Counted from the first letter of the stretch, positions 1 to 7,613 are shown. The stretch: DNA of 32,416 nt from an uncultured Oscillospiraceae bacterium (GCA_900539845.1 UQDP01000020.1:1-32416); one strand, 5' to 3'. Made by a program: numbers and translations. The notes: generated by a model not told the origin, from the letters alone.

Positions 1-289
1 TTTTTGTCACTTTTTTTGAAAATGCACTATATTATATTGTAGGGGTTTTTTAACCATAAAACAGAAAAGTGTCGAAATACCCATATTCAAAAATTTTTTA
101 GTATTTTTGAAAAATTTTTTTGTCACTTTTTTTGAAAATGCACTATATTATATTGTAGGGGTTTTTTAACCTAAAAACAAAAAAATGTCGAAATACCCAT
201 ATTTGAAAATTTTTTAATGTTTTTGAAAAAGTTTTTGTAATTTTAGGTTGAATTTGCACTATATTATATTGTAGGGTTTTTTAACCCAA
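1..289. repeat. Tandem repeats with exact 116-bp period
   Basis: Three copies of a core beginning GCACTATATTATATTGTAGG lie at 24, 140 and 256, exactly 116 bp apart. Copies 1 and 2 are near-identical over the whole unit; copy 3 is kept mainly in the core. Each core ends in a small inverted repeat, GGGTT-TTTT-AACCC in copy 3. Copies 1 and 2 also carry TTGTCA followed 18 bp later by TATATT, which resembles a sigma-A promoter (4-33 and 120-149). They carry TGTCGAA, identical to the Spo0A 0A-box consensus, at 70-76 and 186-192. The array may continue to the left. Function unknown. Confidence 0.85.
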
Positions 290-309
290 AACTTCATTGA
301 AAGGAGTGG

Positions 310-326
310 TCGGAAAACATTTCCGA
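310..326. repeat. Small inverted repeat upstream of xis
   Basis: TCGGAAA-aca-TTTCCGA is a perfect 7-bp inverted repeat with a 3-nt spacer, in the untranslated stretch about 80 bp before the excisionase start. It could be a protein-binding site or an RNA hairpin. No T-run follows, so a terminator is unlikely. Confidence 0.5.
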
Positions 327-403
327 GATGACATACAGACTTACCATCTTTAAACTTTAAGTCTTTTTAATAAAAATGATTTAATTAATATGGAGGTAAT
401 TGT

Positions 404-586
404 ATGACAAATGAAAAATTTACATTAAATTTCAAAGAGGCTGCCGAATACTTTGGTATCGGAGAAAATAAATTGCGCAGTTTGGCGAAAGATCCTGATT
501 GCCAATTTGCTTTACACATAGGAAATCGCACAAGAATAAAGAAAGATGTCTTGGCAAAGGTAATATTAACTTCAAATGTACTTTGA
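404..586 (+). CDS. xis: Excisionase-type small DNA-binding protein (Xis)
   Basis: A 60-residue protein with the winged-helix look of Tn916-family excisionases: FKEAAEYFGIGENKLRSLAK forms the helix-turn-helix (about residues 10-29), followed by a wing ending in GNRTRIKKD. Such proteins bend the element end and steer the integrase toward excision. The start has a good ribosome site (GGAGG, 8-12 nt upstream). It lies 101 bp before the integrase on the same strand, the usual partner arrangement. The assignment rests on size, the HTH pattern and this context. A general MerR/Xis-like regulator is the alternative. Confidence 0.8.
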   Translation: MTNEKFTLNFKEAAEYFGIGENKLRSLAKDPDCQFALHIGNRTRIKKDVLAKVILTSNVL

Positions 587-626
587 TATTTAAAACTATT
601 TACATATAACACAAAACAGAAAATAT

Positions 627-664
627 GAGCTTGATATGATATAATAAACGCGTCATATCAGCTC
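627..664 (+). terminator. Hairpin between xis and int
   Basis: GAGCT-(T bulge)-GATATGA pairs with TCATATC-AGCTC across a 13-nt loop and is followed by TTTCT. This is a 12-bp stem with one bulge, placed exactly between excisionase and integrase. It could attenuate read-through into int and so set the Xis:Int ratio. The T-run is short, so processing or mRNA stabilisation is also possible. Confidence 0.55.
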
Positions 665-687
665 TTTCTAAATGAAAGGAAGATGCT

Positions 688-1863
688 ATGTCAGAAAAAA
701 GAAGAGATAATAAAGGAAGAGTTCTCCAAAAAGGAGAAAGTCAAAGAAAAGACAATCGTTATCAGTTTCGCTATACCGATAATATGGGGAAGAGACGTAC
801 TATTTATTCTTCAGATTTAAATGACCTTAGAAAGAAAGAGAAAGAAGTTCGCAAATCTATTGAAAACGGCATTAATTATGCTGAAGGAAATATCACGGTT
901 TTGGAATTGGTAAAACGATATACCAGCTTGAAACAGGGTGTAAGATATAACACGAAAGTAGGATACAGTTCAGCTCTTAACATAATCGAAGATGAAGAGT
1001 TTGGACATAAAAAAGTAAGAGATGTAAAGATGTCTGACGCTATGCAGTGGCTAGTCAAGTTAAGTAACGGCGGCAAGGGATTCAGCTCAATAAGAAACAT
1101 AAGAGGTGTTGTTAAACCTGCGTTTCAAATGGCCGTCAAAGAGGATGTGATTTTAAAAAATCCTTTTGACTTTCCTCTTAAGGATGTTATTGTAGACAAT
1201 TCAAAAAAGCGTGATGCTTTAAACTCTCAACAGCAGAAGATCTGGATGAATTTTATTAAGAATGACAAGACTTACAGCAAATATTATGATGAGTTTTATA
1301 TACTGCTAAAAACGGGACTTCGAGTAAGCGAGTTTTGCGGGCTGACTAAAAAGGACATTAACTTTGAGGAAAAATATATAAATATAGATCATCAGCTCAG
1401 CAGGACCAAAGACGGAAAATATTATGTTGAAAAAACTAAAACCAATTCGGGTACCCGTAGAATTCCTTTAACAGATGATGTTGCAAAAAGCCTGAAGAAC
1501 ATTATAGAACGCAGAAATAATCCAAAAAAAGAAATGGTTGTAGATGGTTACAGCGAATTTCTGCTCCTTGACAAAAATCAAAATCCAAAGGTTGCGCTTC
1601 ACATTGAAAACGAGATGCGCTGGGCAATGAAAAAATATAAAAAGCTTCATCCCGACGTACCTCTGCCGAACGTAACACCTCATGTACTAAGACATACATA
1701 TTGCACCAATATGATAAAAATGAATACACCGCTCAAAGTTCTTCAGTGTTTAATGGGCCATTCAAGTATTGAAGTAACGAGCGATATTTACACTCATTTA
1801 GCTTCTGAGGATGTTAATAATGTGGTTCAGCAACTTTATAAAAAAGAAAATAATTGGGTTTAA
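688..1863 (+). CDS. int: Tyrosine integrase, Tn916/Tn1545 type
   Basis: A 391-residue site-specific recombinase. The N-terminal 60-70 residues resemble the arm-type DNA-binding domain of Tn916 Int (KGRVLQKGESQRKDNRYQFR, then GKRRTIYS). A SAM-like core-binding domain follows (about 68-160), then the catalytic domain. Visible catalytic residues are R212 (TGLRVSE), a lysine near 251 (KTKTNSGTRR), H332-x-x-R335 (HVLRHTYC), H358 (LMGHSS) and nucleophile Y368 (IYTHL). Length matches the family at about 400 aa. AAAGGAAG precedes the ATG. It should cut and rejoin element ends together with the Xis encoded just upstream. The gene appears intact. Confidence 0.95.
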   Translation: MSEKRRDNKGRVLQKGESQRKDNRYQFRYTDNMGKRRTIYSSDLNDLRKKEKEVRKSIENGINYAEGNITVLELVKRYTSLKQGVRYNTKVGYSSALNIIEDEEFGHKKVRDVKMSDAMQWLVKLSNGGKGFSSIRNIRGVVKPAFQMAVKEDVILKNPFDFPLKDVIVDNSKKRDALNSQQQKIWMNFIKNDKTYSKYYDEFYILLKTGLRVSEFCGLTKKDINFEEKYINIDHQLSRTKDGKYYVEKTKTNSGTRRIPLTDDVAKSLKNIIERRNNPKKEMVVDGYSEFLLLDKNQNPKVALHIENEMRWAMKKYKKLHPDVPLPNVTPHVLRHTYCTNMIKMNTPLKVLQCLMGHSSIEVTSDIYTHLASEDVNNVVQQLYKKENNWV

Positions 1864-1898
1864 AATCCAGTTAAATATATAGAAAAAAAGCACACCGA

Positions 1899-1927
1899 TT
1901 TGACACCATTTTTGACACCATTTGACA
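1899..1927 (+). repeat. Short direct repeats, candidate integrase arm sites
   Basis: TTTGACACCA occurs at 1899-1908 and 1911-1920, and a third partial copy TTTGACA at 1921-1927. This direct repeat just after the integrase gene resembles the arm-type (DR-2) sites bound by the N-terminal domain of Tn916-like integrases near an element end. No core attachment site can be defined without the other end of the element. Confidence 0.55.
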
Positions 1928-1950
1928 GTAACAATGCATGAAGTTATAAT
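1922..1950 (+). promoter_or_regulatory. Perfect sigma-A promoter at the element/host junction
   Basis: TTGACA (1922-1927), a 17-bp spacer and TATAAT (1945-1950) give an exact consensus promoter. It reads into the phosphatase gene that starts at 2038, giving a leader of about 80 nt that contains the hairpin at 1983-2015. The -35 box is the last copy of the TTTGACA direct repeats, so integrase binding and transcription may interfere with each other. Confidence 0.75.
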
Positions 1951-1982
1951 AAAATGTGTGTTGAAAAGATTTTTAATAAAAA

Positions 1983-2015
1983 GCCGAAAACCCAGTCATA
2001 CCAACGGTTTTCGGC
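1983..2015 (+). repeat. Inverted repeat in the leader of the phosphatase gene
   Basis: GCCGAAAACC (1983-1992) and GGTTTTCGGC (2006-2015) form a perfect 10-bp stem with a 13-nt loop. No T-run follows on the + strand. On the - strand the sequence after the stem is TTTTTATTAAAA, so it could terminate transcription coming from the right. It may also mark the attachment region. Confidence 0.55.
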
Positions 2016-2037
2016 ATTATAGAAGGAAAAACAATAT

Positions 2038-2508
2038 ATGATAAAAATCCTATTCGTATGCCACGGCAATATATGCCGTTCACCTATGGCGGAGTTTATC
2101 TTTAAAGATATGGTCAAAAAGCAGGGAAAAGAAAAGGACTTTCTGATTGCCTCCGCCGCCACAAGCACGGAGGAAATCCGGAACGGAATCGGCAATCCTG
2201 TTTATCCTCCCGCGAAGAGGGAGCTTGAACAGCATGGACTGTCATGTGACGGAAAGCGCGCCGTTCAGCTCAGGAAAAGTGATTATGATAAATATGATTA
2301 TTTCATAGGTATGGACAGCGCGAATATCCGCAATATGGCGCGCATTTTCGGCGGCGATCCGCAGAAAAAGATAAGCCGTCTTATGGATTATACAGCTTTT
2401 GGCGGAGATGTTGCAGATCCCTGGTATTCGGGGGATTTTGAAACCGCTTACCGTGATATATACGCCGGTTGTGAGAAACTGCTGAAATATTTAACGAGGA
2501 GAAGATAA
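2038..2508 (+). CDS. Low-molecular-weight protein-tyrosine phosphatase
   Basis: A 156-residue cytosolic phosphatase of the LMW-PTP/arsenate-reductase fold. The P-loop C-x5-R-S is seen as CHGNICRS, with catalytic C8 and R14. The general acid is D127 in the DPWYSGDF motif near the C-terminus. Length and motif spacing are typical. These enzymes remove phosphate from tyrosine and sometimes arginine residues of proteins. It is the first gene after the integrated element, preceded by the perfect promoter at 1922-1950. Only 3 bp separate its stop from the next start, so the two are co-transcribed. Confidence 0.92.
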   Translation: MIKILFVCHGNICRSPMAEFIFKDMVKKQGKEKDFLIASAATSTEEIRNGIGNPVYPPAKRELEQHGLSCDGKRAVQLRKSDYDKYDYFIGMDSANIRNMARIFGGDPQKKISRLMDYTAFGGDVADPWYSGDFETAYRDIYAGCEKLLKYLTRRR

Positions 2509-2511
2509 GCT

Positions 2512-2823
2512 ATGAGAATCTACAATAAATTAATAAGGGATCATATTCCCGAAATCATCAGAGCCAACGGGCAGACTGCATATATTTCCACGCTTGATGA
2601 TGCACACTATATGGAGGAACTCAGGAAAAAGCTTACCGAAGAGGTGCAGGAATTTTTGGAAAGCGGAGAACTCGAGGAGCTTGCGGATATCGCGGAAGTC
2701 CTTGACGCTCTGGCTGCTGCCGGCGGAGCCTCATTTGATGAGGTGCTGAAGATCAAGGAGAAAAAAGCAGTGAAAAACGGCAGGTTTGAAAAACATCTAT
2801 TTCTTGAAAAGGTTGAAGACTGA
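2512..2823 (+). CDS. MazG-like nucleotide pyrophosphohydrolase
   Basis: A 103-residue all-helical protein starting MRIYNKLIRDHIPEII, typical of the small proteins annotated as phosphoribosyl-ATP pyrophosphohydrolase-like or MazG-like. The metal-binding acidic pattern is EEVQEF (43-48) followed by EELADIAEVLDAL (55-67). The family hydrolyses NTPs or dNTPs to the monophosphate and pyrophosphate, often removing damaged nucleotides. It sits between a phosphatase and a Nudix hydrolase, consistent with a house-cleaning role. True HisE function is unlikely since no his genes are nearby. The ribosome site GAGGAGAAG lies in the end of the previous gene. Confidence 0.82.
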   Translation: MRIYNKLIRDHIPEIIRANGQTAYISTLDDAHYMEELRKKLTEEVQEFLESGELEELADIAEVLDALAAAGGASFDEVLKIKEKKAVKNGRFEKHLFLEKVED

Positions 2824-2844
2824 TACGGATAAGGAACAGCTGAT

Positions 2845-3333
2845 ATGAACGGAAAACTCAGAAATATGGCGACTGTATACATAAAAAAGGACAGCCAAAT
2901 CCTGCTTCTTGATCGGATCGGCTCAAGAGTTGTGAAACGTTCTTGGTGCGGAGTAGGCGGTCATTTTGAAAAGAACGAGCTCAACGATGCAAAGGCGGCG
3001 GTTTTGCGCGAGACGAAAGAAGAAATCGGGCTTTGTGAAAAAGATCTGGCAAATCTTGCCCTTCGCTATGTTGCTTTAAGACTCGTTGATGATGAACTTC
3101 GTATAAATTATTATTTCTTTGCGGATTTAACGGAAGGCGCCGTAATAAAAAAGCATTGCTCGGAAGGAATTCTCGAATGGGTAGACGTAAATGAGATTAC
3201 CGAGAGGAAAATGCCGTATACAGCACAGTATGTTATCGAGCATTATCTTAAAACAGGTATCAACACGAATGTTCTTTACTGTGCAACTGTTGATAATGAG
3301 CATGTGAATATAACATCACTCGGCATTTCGTGA
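2845..3333 (+). CDS. Nudix hydrolase
   Basis: A 162-residue Nudix protein. The Nudix box runs from G39 to L63 (GHFEKNELNDAK... REtkEEiGL), with R55-E56 and E59-E60 as metal-binding residues. The spacing between the first E and the RE pair is two residues longer than the textbook motif, a variant I associate with Clostridia 8-oxo-dGTP-type Nudix proteins beginning GGHFE. The substrate cannot be read from the sequence; oxidised dNTPs or another nucleoside diphosphate derivative are plausible. It lies 21 bp after the MazG-like gene in the same run of genes, which supports a nucleotide-sanitation theme. Confidence 0.9.
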   Translation: MNGKLRNMATVYIKKDSQILLLDRIGSRVVKRSWCGVGGHFEKNELNDAKAAVLRETKEEIGLCEKDLANLALRYVALRLVDDELRINYYFFADLTEGAVIKKHCSEGILEWVDVNEITERKMPYTAQYVIEHYLKTGINTNVLYCATVDNEHVNITSLGIS

Positions 3334-3423
3334 ACATAAGGGGAATTTGCAAAGCAATCGGAAAAATCAATGCTTTAGGTTATACGTCAAACAACATTTG
3401 AAAATGAAACGGAGATTAAGATT

Positions 3424-3843
3424 ATGGAATACAGACGATTTGAAAACACGATAGTCGCAAGGATAGATAAAGGTGAGGAGATCCTTGAACAGGTGAAGAA
3501 TATCGCACTTCAGGAAAATATTAAGCTGGCATCTGTGCAGGCGATCGGCGCTGTGCATGAATTTACCGTCGGCGTGTTCAAAACAGATGAAAAGGAATAT
3601 CACTCCAATGCGTTTGCCGGAAATTTTGAGATCGTTTCGTTAACCGGCACGATAAACACTATGAATAACGCGTTTTACTGCCATTTGCATATGAGCGCCG
3701 GGAATGAAAAGGGCGAGGTCTTCGGCGGTCATCTCAACCGCGCGGTTGTCAGCGCCACCTGCGAGATGGTGATAACCGTTATAAACGGAAGCGTTGACAG
3801 GCGTTTTGATGAAAATATAGGGCTTAATTTGTTTGCATTTTAA
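3424..3843 (+). CDS. PPC/DUF296-domain protein
   Basis: A 139-residue single-domain PPC (plant and prokaryote conserved, DUF296) protein. The family forms trimers with a metal site. The likely His ligands are visible as H87 and H89 (FYCHLHMS) and H103 (GGHLNRAVV). The start MEYRRFENTIVARID, with GEEILEQVKNIA following, is typical. Bacterial members are often called DNA-binding proteins by analogy to plant AT-hook proteins, but this one has no AT-hook and its role is unknown. It is preceded by CGGAG 9 nt upstream and followed by a strong terminator. Confidence 0.85.
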   Translation: MEYRRFENTIVARIDKGEEILEQVKNIALQENIKLASVQAIGAVHEFTVGVFKTDEKEYHSNAFAGNFEIVSLTGTINTMNNAFYCHLHMSAGNEKGEVFGGHLNRAVVSATCEMVITVINGSVDRRFDENIGLNLFAF

Positions 3844-3857
3844 TTGGTGAGTTTATG

Positions 3858-3880
3858 ACGGCGGATCGGGCATCCGCCGT
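3858..3880 (+). terminator. Terminator after the PPC gene
   Basis: ACGGCGGAT-cgggc-ATCCGCCGT is a 9-bp perfect GC-rich stem followed by TTTGCTGTATT, just 15 nt after the PPC stop codon. It closes the gene run that begins at 2038. Confidence 0.8.
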
Positions 3881-3927
3881 TTGCTGTATTCTGCAGATTT
3901 GTTTTTGGCGGTGTAAATTATCTTTAC

Positions 3928-3956
3928 TTGACATTGCATATATTATAATATATAAT
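3928..3956 (+). promoter_or_regulatory. Sigma-A promoter of greA-lysS
   Basis: TTGACA (3928-3933), 17 bp, TATAAT (3951-3956) is an exact consensus. The -10 lies about 40 nt before the greA start at 3995. The position between the terminator at 3858-3880 and greA makes it the likely promoter of greA and lysS. Confidence 0.85.
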
Positions 3957-3994
3957 TAAGTGATTAAAATATGGTAAAGGAGTATCATTTTATT

Positions 3995-4462
3995 ATGGCA
4001 GCTAAAACCTTTAAGATGACTGCGGTCGGCAAGGCTGAGCTTGAAAAAGAACTTGAGGCGCTCAAAACAGAGGGCCGTATCGATATAGCGGAAAAACTGA
4101 AGGTTGCCCGTTCATACGGCGACCTTTCCGAAAACAGCGAATACGATGAGGCGAAATCGGAGCAGGCAAAGATCGAAGCAAGGATTACGGAGCTTGAGTA
4201 TCAGCTCGACCATGCGGAGATCATTGATGTGGAGGACGCCGATTCGGTTTCGATCGGTAAAAAAGTAACCGTTAAACGCCTTTCGGACGGCGCTGAATCC
4301 GTTTACGAGATTGTTGGCTTTTCCCAGTCCGATCCGTCAAACGGAAAAATTTCAGACGAAAGCCCGGTAGGCAAAGCGCTTATGGGCGCAAAAATCGGAG
4401 CGACTGTAACCGTGGAAGCTCCGATCGGCAATCTGGAATATGAGATACTGAATATAGAGTGA
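3995..4462 (+). CDS. greA: Transcription elongation factor GreA
   Basis: A 155-residue GreA. The N-terminal coiled coil is followed by the acidic tip loop YGDLSENSEYDEAK (41-54), whose D43 and E46 reach into the RNA polymerase secondary channel and stimulate cleavage of backtracked RNA. The C-terminal FKBP-like domain shows VSIGKKVTVK and the usual ending SPVGKALMGAKIGATVTVEA. I chose ATG 3995 over the in-frame ATG at 3971: AAAGGAG lies 13 nt upstream and MAAKTFKMTAVGKAELEKEL matches known starts. lysS follows 15 bp later, an arrangement often seen in Firmicutes. Confidence 0.95.
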   Translation: MAAKTFKMTAVGKAELEKELEALKTEGRIDIAEKLKVARSYGDLSENSEYDEAKSEQAKIEARITELEYQLDHAEIIDVEDADSVSIGKKVTVKRLSDGAESVYEIVGFSQSDPSNGKISDESPVGKALMGAKIGATVTVEAPIGNLEYEILNIE

Positions 4463-4477
4463 TAAAGAGGAGGATAT

Positions 4478-6313
4478 ATGGCGGGAAAGTTTGAAATCAG
4501 CAAAAGTGCTGACGGCACTTTCAGCTTCGTCTTTAAGGATGAGGACAGGATATATGCCGAATCGCCCGTTTTTCAGAAGGAGGACGAGTGTAAGCGCGGA
4601 GTCAAGGCTGTAAAGAAGAACAGCCGCATGAAAGTGCAGAACGCGCTTCAGAACGAAGAGGAAAAAACAAATCCCAAGTATCTTGTTGAACCCGACGGGG
4701 ATAAGGTTAAATATACGCTCTTTCTTCAGACAGGCGCAGTTGCCTGCACAGGCAGCGCTGTCTCTGAGGAAGAGGCTCTTAAAAATATAGAATTCATAGG
4801 CAACAACGCGAATGCGGCTCCTATGGCTATGGCAGAAGTCGTGCTCTCGGAAAACGAGCTGCGACAGATTCGTGTGGACAAGCTCAGAGCGCTTCAGAGC
4901 GCAGGAAAAGACCCGTTTGAGATCACTACCGCTACCCAGACCCACGAAAGCGAACAGATCAAAAACGATTATGACGCGCTCGAGGGCAAGGACGTAACGA
5001 TCTGCGGCAGGATCATGACATGGCGCGATATGGGCAAGGCAAATTTCATAGACGTTCAGGATAAGATGGGCAGGATTCAGGTCTATGTTCGTATGAACGA
5101 TATAGGCGGGGAAGAATACGCCGAGTTCAAAAAATGGGATATCGGCGATATCGTTGAAGTGAACGGTTTTGTTTTTAAAACAAGAACGGGCGAGATCTCC
5201 GTTCATGCAAAAACGATCAGACTCCTTTCAAAGTCGCTTCTGCCTCTGCCGGAGAAGTTCCATGGACTCACGGACACAGATACAAGATACAGAAAACGCT
5301 ATCTTGATATGATCATGAATCCCGATGTAAAGGACGCGTTTGTAAAGCGTTCCAAAATCATTACTTCAATCAGAAATTATCTTGACAGCCACGGATTTAT
5401 CGAGGTCGAAACGCCGATGCTCAACACCATTCCCGGCGGAGCGGCGGCAAGACCTTTTATAACGCATCACAATTCGCTCAATTTGGATATGTATCTGCGC
5501 ATAGCCACGGAGCTTTATCTTAAAAGGCTTATCGTAGGCGGTATGGAACGCGTTTACGAGATCGGCAGAAACTTCAGAAACGAGGGTATGGACGTAAGGC
5601 ATAATCCTGAATTCACCTGCATTGAGTTGTATCAGGCATACACCGATTATCACGGAATGATGGATATTGCCGAGGAACTTGTCAGAAATGCCGCGCAGGA
5701 GGCGTGCGGCACACTGCACATCAATTACTGCGGCACGGATATAGACCTTGAAACGCCTTTTGCCAGAATGACGATGGTTGAGGCAGTCAGCAAATTCAGC
5801 GGCGTGGATTTTGCCGCGTTTATGTCAGACAATGAAAAAGCCGTTGCAATAGCAAAGGAAAAGGGCATAGAGGTTGAAAACGGCAAGGAGACTTGGGGAG
5901 ATGTGCTCAACTCCTTCTTTGAGGAATACGTTGAGAAGAATTTGGTTCAGCCAACGTTTATTATGGATTATCCCGTTGAGATCAGCCCTCTTACCAAGAG
6001 AAAGCCCGATTGCCCCGCGCTTACGGAAAGGTTCGAGCTTTTCATAGTCGGCGGCGAATACGGAAACGCGTATTCAGAGCTCAATGACCCGATCGATCAG
6101 ATGGAACGTTTTGAGGCGCAGATGAAACTGCGCGAGGCGGGCGACGACGAGGCGAATATGATAGATCACGACTTTGTTACCGCACTCGAGTACGGAATGC
6201 CGCCCACAGGCGGTCTCGGCATAGGAATAGACAGGCTTGTCATGCTGCTCACAAATTCGTACAGTATACGCGATGTTCTTCTGTTCCCCACAATGAAACC
6301 GTTGGATAAGTAA
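4478..6313 (+). CDS. lysS: Lysyl-tRNA synthetase (class II) with N-terminal YegP-like (DUF1508) domain
   Basis: A 611-residue protein in two parts. Residues 1 to about 112 hold two YegP/DUF1508-like repeats ([18 protein letters not shown] at 3-20 and a weaker copy at about 65-111). Residues from about 120 are a complete class II LysRS starting [18 protein letters not shown]. They include an OB-fold anticodon-binding domain (about 173-250), motif 1 around [12 protein letters not shown], motif 2 [15 protein letters not shown] (366-380) and motif 3 GGLGIGIDR (578-586). It attaches lysine to tRNA-Lys. Normal bacterial LysRS is about 500 aa, so the extra 110 residues are unusual. GAGG precedes ATG 4478. 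The in-frame ATGs at residues 116 and 118 lack a clear ribosome site, favouring a true fusion. Confidence 0.93.
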   Translation: MAGKFEISKSADGTFSFVFKDEDRIYAESPVFQKEDECKRGVKAVKKNSRMKVQNALQNEEEKTNPKYLVEPDGDKVKYTLFLQTGAVACTGSAVSEEEALKNIEFIGNNANAAPMAMAEVVLSENELRQIRVDKLRALQSAGKDPFEITTATQTHESEQIKNDYDALEGKDVTICGRIMTWRDMGKANFIDVQDKMGRIQVYVRMNDIGGEEYAEFKKWDIGDIVEVNGFVFKTRTGEISVHAKTIRLLSKSLLPLPEKFHGLTDTDTRYRKRYLDMIMNPDVKDAFVKRSKIITSIRNYLDSHGFIEVETPMLNTIPGGAAARPFITHHNSLNLDMYLRIATELYLKRLIVGGMERVYEIGRNFRNEGMDVRHNPEFTCIELYQAYTDYHGMMDIAEELVRNAAQEACGTLHINYCGTDIDLETPFARMTMVEAVSKFSGVDFAAFMSDNEKAVAIAKEKGIEVENGKETWGDVLNSFFEEYVEKNLVQPTFIMDYPVEISPLTKRKPDCPALTERFELFIVGGEYGNAYSELNDPIDQMERFEAQMKLREAGDDEANMIDHDFVTALEYGMPPTGGLGIGIDRLVMLLTNSYSIRDVLLFPTMKPLDK

Positions 6314-6485
6314 CAAGCGAAAGAAACGGCGTCTATGCGTGTTTGCGGCCTTTTCTCAAGCCGGAAGCGTACATCTTGCATCGCATTTTGTGCAGGCAAG
6401 TGCGCAGAGACAAAAAACGCATAATCAACAGTGTGAATGGGCAGTCTCAAATGAGATTGCCCATTTTCAAAATCAGGCAAATGAG
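6314..6485 (+). terminator. lysS downstream region with terminator hairpin 6436-6465
   Basis: ATGGGCAGTCTC (6437-6448) pairs with GAGATTGCCCAT (6453-6464), 12 bp with one G-T pair and a 4-nt loop, followed by TTTC. It closes the greA-lysS unit. The stretch before it (6314-6430) has no ribosome site or convincing gene and looks like an untranslated tail or a degenerate intergenic repeat. Confidence 0.65.
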
Positions 6486-6938
6486 ATGACGTTTATGAAC
6501 GTAAAGGAAATAAAAGAAAATAAAAAGAAATACATCGGACTGTTGCTGTTGGCAGACGAACAGGAGGATATGATAGACCGTTATCTTGAAAAAGGCACAA
6601 TGTATGTTTTGGAGGATGATGGGGTCAAAGCGGAATGCGTTGTATTGGATATGGGCGGCGGTGTGCTTGAAATCAAAAACATCGCAACCGTTCCGGCGTA
6701 TCAGGGCAAAGGGTACGGCAAAGCGCTGATCGAATTTATTGTGCAAAAATATCAAGGCGAATACGCGGTATTGCAGGTCGGAACCGGCGACAGTCCGGCA
6801 ACGATCCCGTTTTATGAAAAGTGCGGATTTATGCGTTCTCACAGAATTAAGAACTTCTTTGTTGACAATTATGACCACCCGATTTATGATGGCGGCGTGC
6901 AGTTGATCGATATGGTTTACCTGCAAAAAAATATATAA
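6486..6938 (+). CDS. GNAT-family N-acetyltransferase
   Basis: About 150 residues with the GNAT acetyl-CoA pyrophosphate-binding loop VPAYQGKGYGKALI (Q-x-x-G-x-G) preceded by the beta-strand GGGVLEIKNIAT. The tail FYEKCGFMRSHRIKNFF is typical of the family. The opening LLLLADEQEDMIDRYLEKG is shared with a clostridial subgroup of unknown substrate. The start is uncertain: ATG 6486 has a weak AGG 8 nt upstream, while ATG 6495 gives the family-like MNVKEIKENKK. A longer reading frame from 6339 is rejected because it crosses the terminator hairpin. No obvious partner gene nearby indicates a substrate. Confidence 0.85.
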   Translation: MTFMNVKEIKENKKKYIGLLLLADEQEDMIDRYLEKGTMYVLEDDGVKAECVVLDMGGGVLEIKNIATVPAYQGKGYGKALIEFIVQKYQGEYAVLQVGTGDSPATIPFYEKCGFMRSHRIKNFFVDNYDHPIYDGGVQLIDMVYLQKNI

Positions 6939-7024
6939 GTATTGGTTTTTATCAACAGCGAGTTTCTTGTTATCAGATTTTTACTGCTGACACCGAGGGA
7001 AGGGGCGTTGTGCACTTGAAGGTC

Positions 7025-7053
7025 TTGACTTGTATTTCAAAACAGTGTAAAAT
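7025..7053 (+). promoter_or_regulatory. Probable promoter for the DUF1648 gene
   Basis: TTGACT (7025-7030), 17 bp, TAAAAT (7048-7053) resembles a sigma-A promoter about 120 nt before the start at 7175. The rest of the 236-bp gap (6939-7174) shows nothing else that I can support. Confidence 0.6.
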
Positions 7054-7174
7054 AATATAATCCTTATATGCATTACAGAAGTATCAGAGCTTTCTGTATA
7101 TTTTTTGCTGTTGGATAAATAAATTTAATAAGCCGGCGATCTTTCTCTTTGAGACATATGATGAGGAGATTCAA

Positions 7175-7558
7175 ATGAAAAAGTCAGAAAAGGTTTCAAA
7201 AAAAGCAAAGTCATTTATGATGCCTTATAACGCTGTGCCATACGGGTTTTCCGTATTCAGCTTCCTAATCGCGCTCTGCTTTCTGATTGTGTTTTTCGTT
7301 ATAACGGCGCAGCTCCCGGATATCGTGCCCACGCATTGGTCGGCAGGTGCGGGAATAGACGGCTGGGGGGCTAAGACCGAGCTTTACCCGGTCGGGATCA
7401 TACCGATGGCTTTTGCTGTTGCTGCGCTGCCGATTTCCGTTGTTCTTATCCGTAAGGATTACCGGGGATTTTCCTATTTTGTGAACGGTTGCTCCGTTTT
7501 CGCCACCGTTATGTGTATGCTTGCGGCAGCAGTTCTTCTTAAAGGCGCGTTGGCTTAA
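7175..7558 (+). CDS. DUF1648-domain membrane protein
   Basis: A 127-residue inner-membrane protein with three predicted membrane segments (about 27-45, 72-90 and 102-124). The loop IVPTHWSAGAGIDGWGAKTEL is the signature of DUF1648, found in SdpI-like immunity proteins and in many uncharacterised Firmicutes membrane proteins. The YJL-type SdpI six-helix region is missing, so only the DUF1648 part is present. GAGGAG lies 8 nt before ATG 7175. It is followed 55 bp later by ilvD, but a functional link to branched-chain amino-acid synthesis is not evident. Role unknown. Confidence 0.8.
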   Translation: MKKSEKVSKKAKSFMMPYNAVPYGFSVFSFLIALCFLIVFFVITAQLPDIVPTHWSAGAGIDGWGAKTELYPVGIIPMAFAVAALPISVVLIRKDYRGFSYFVNGCSVFATVMCMLAAAVLLKGALA

Positions 7559-7613
7559 TAATATTTGTATTCATCAAAAATCCGCTTTACGCGGTTAATC
7601 AGGAGATGTAAAT

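Larger units (their letters stand above)
1..2015. mobile_element. Int/xis end of an integrative element (right part only)
   Basis: The left edge of the window lies inside an integrated element. It shows AT-rich tandem repeats, a small excisionase-type gene, then a Tn916-type integrase transcribed toward the host genes, in the order xis-int-att that is usual for Tn916/Tn1545-family elements. The exact junction is not visible because the other end is outside the window. It should lie between the int stop at 1863 and the phosphatase start at 2038, near the direct repeats at 1899-1927 or the hairpin at 1983-2015. Base composition shifts from AT-rich to more balanced after about 2040, in line with a boundary there. 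Confidence 0.75.

Noticed and set aside
1..289. A CRISPR array in the left-edge repeats
   Set aside because: The period is 116 bp and the between-repeat parts are nearly the same in copies 1 and 2, so there are no unique spacers, and no cas genes are near.
3334..3405. A 23-codon frame after the Nudix gene
   Set aside because: It starts inside the Nudix stop region without a ribosome site and is too short to support.
4352..5206. A long open frame of 284 codons on the - strand across greA/lysS
   Set aside because: It lies antisense to clearly recognised genes, has no ribosome site or family features, and arises from codon bias.
6339..6485. An N-terminal extension of the acetyltransferase
   Set aside because: It crosses the terminator hairpin at 6436-6465, lacks a ribosome site and does not look like part of a GNAT domain.
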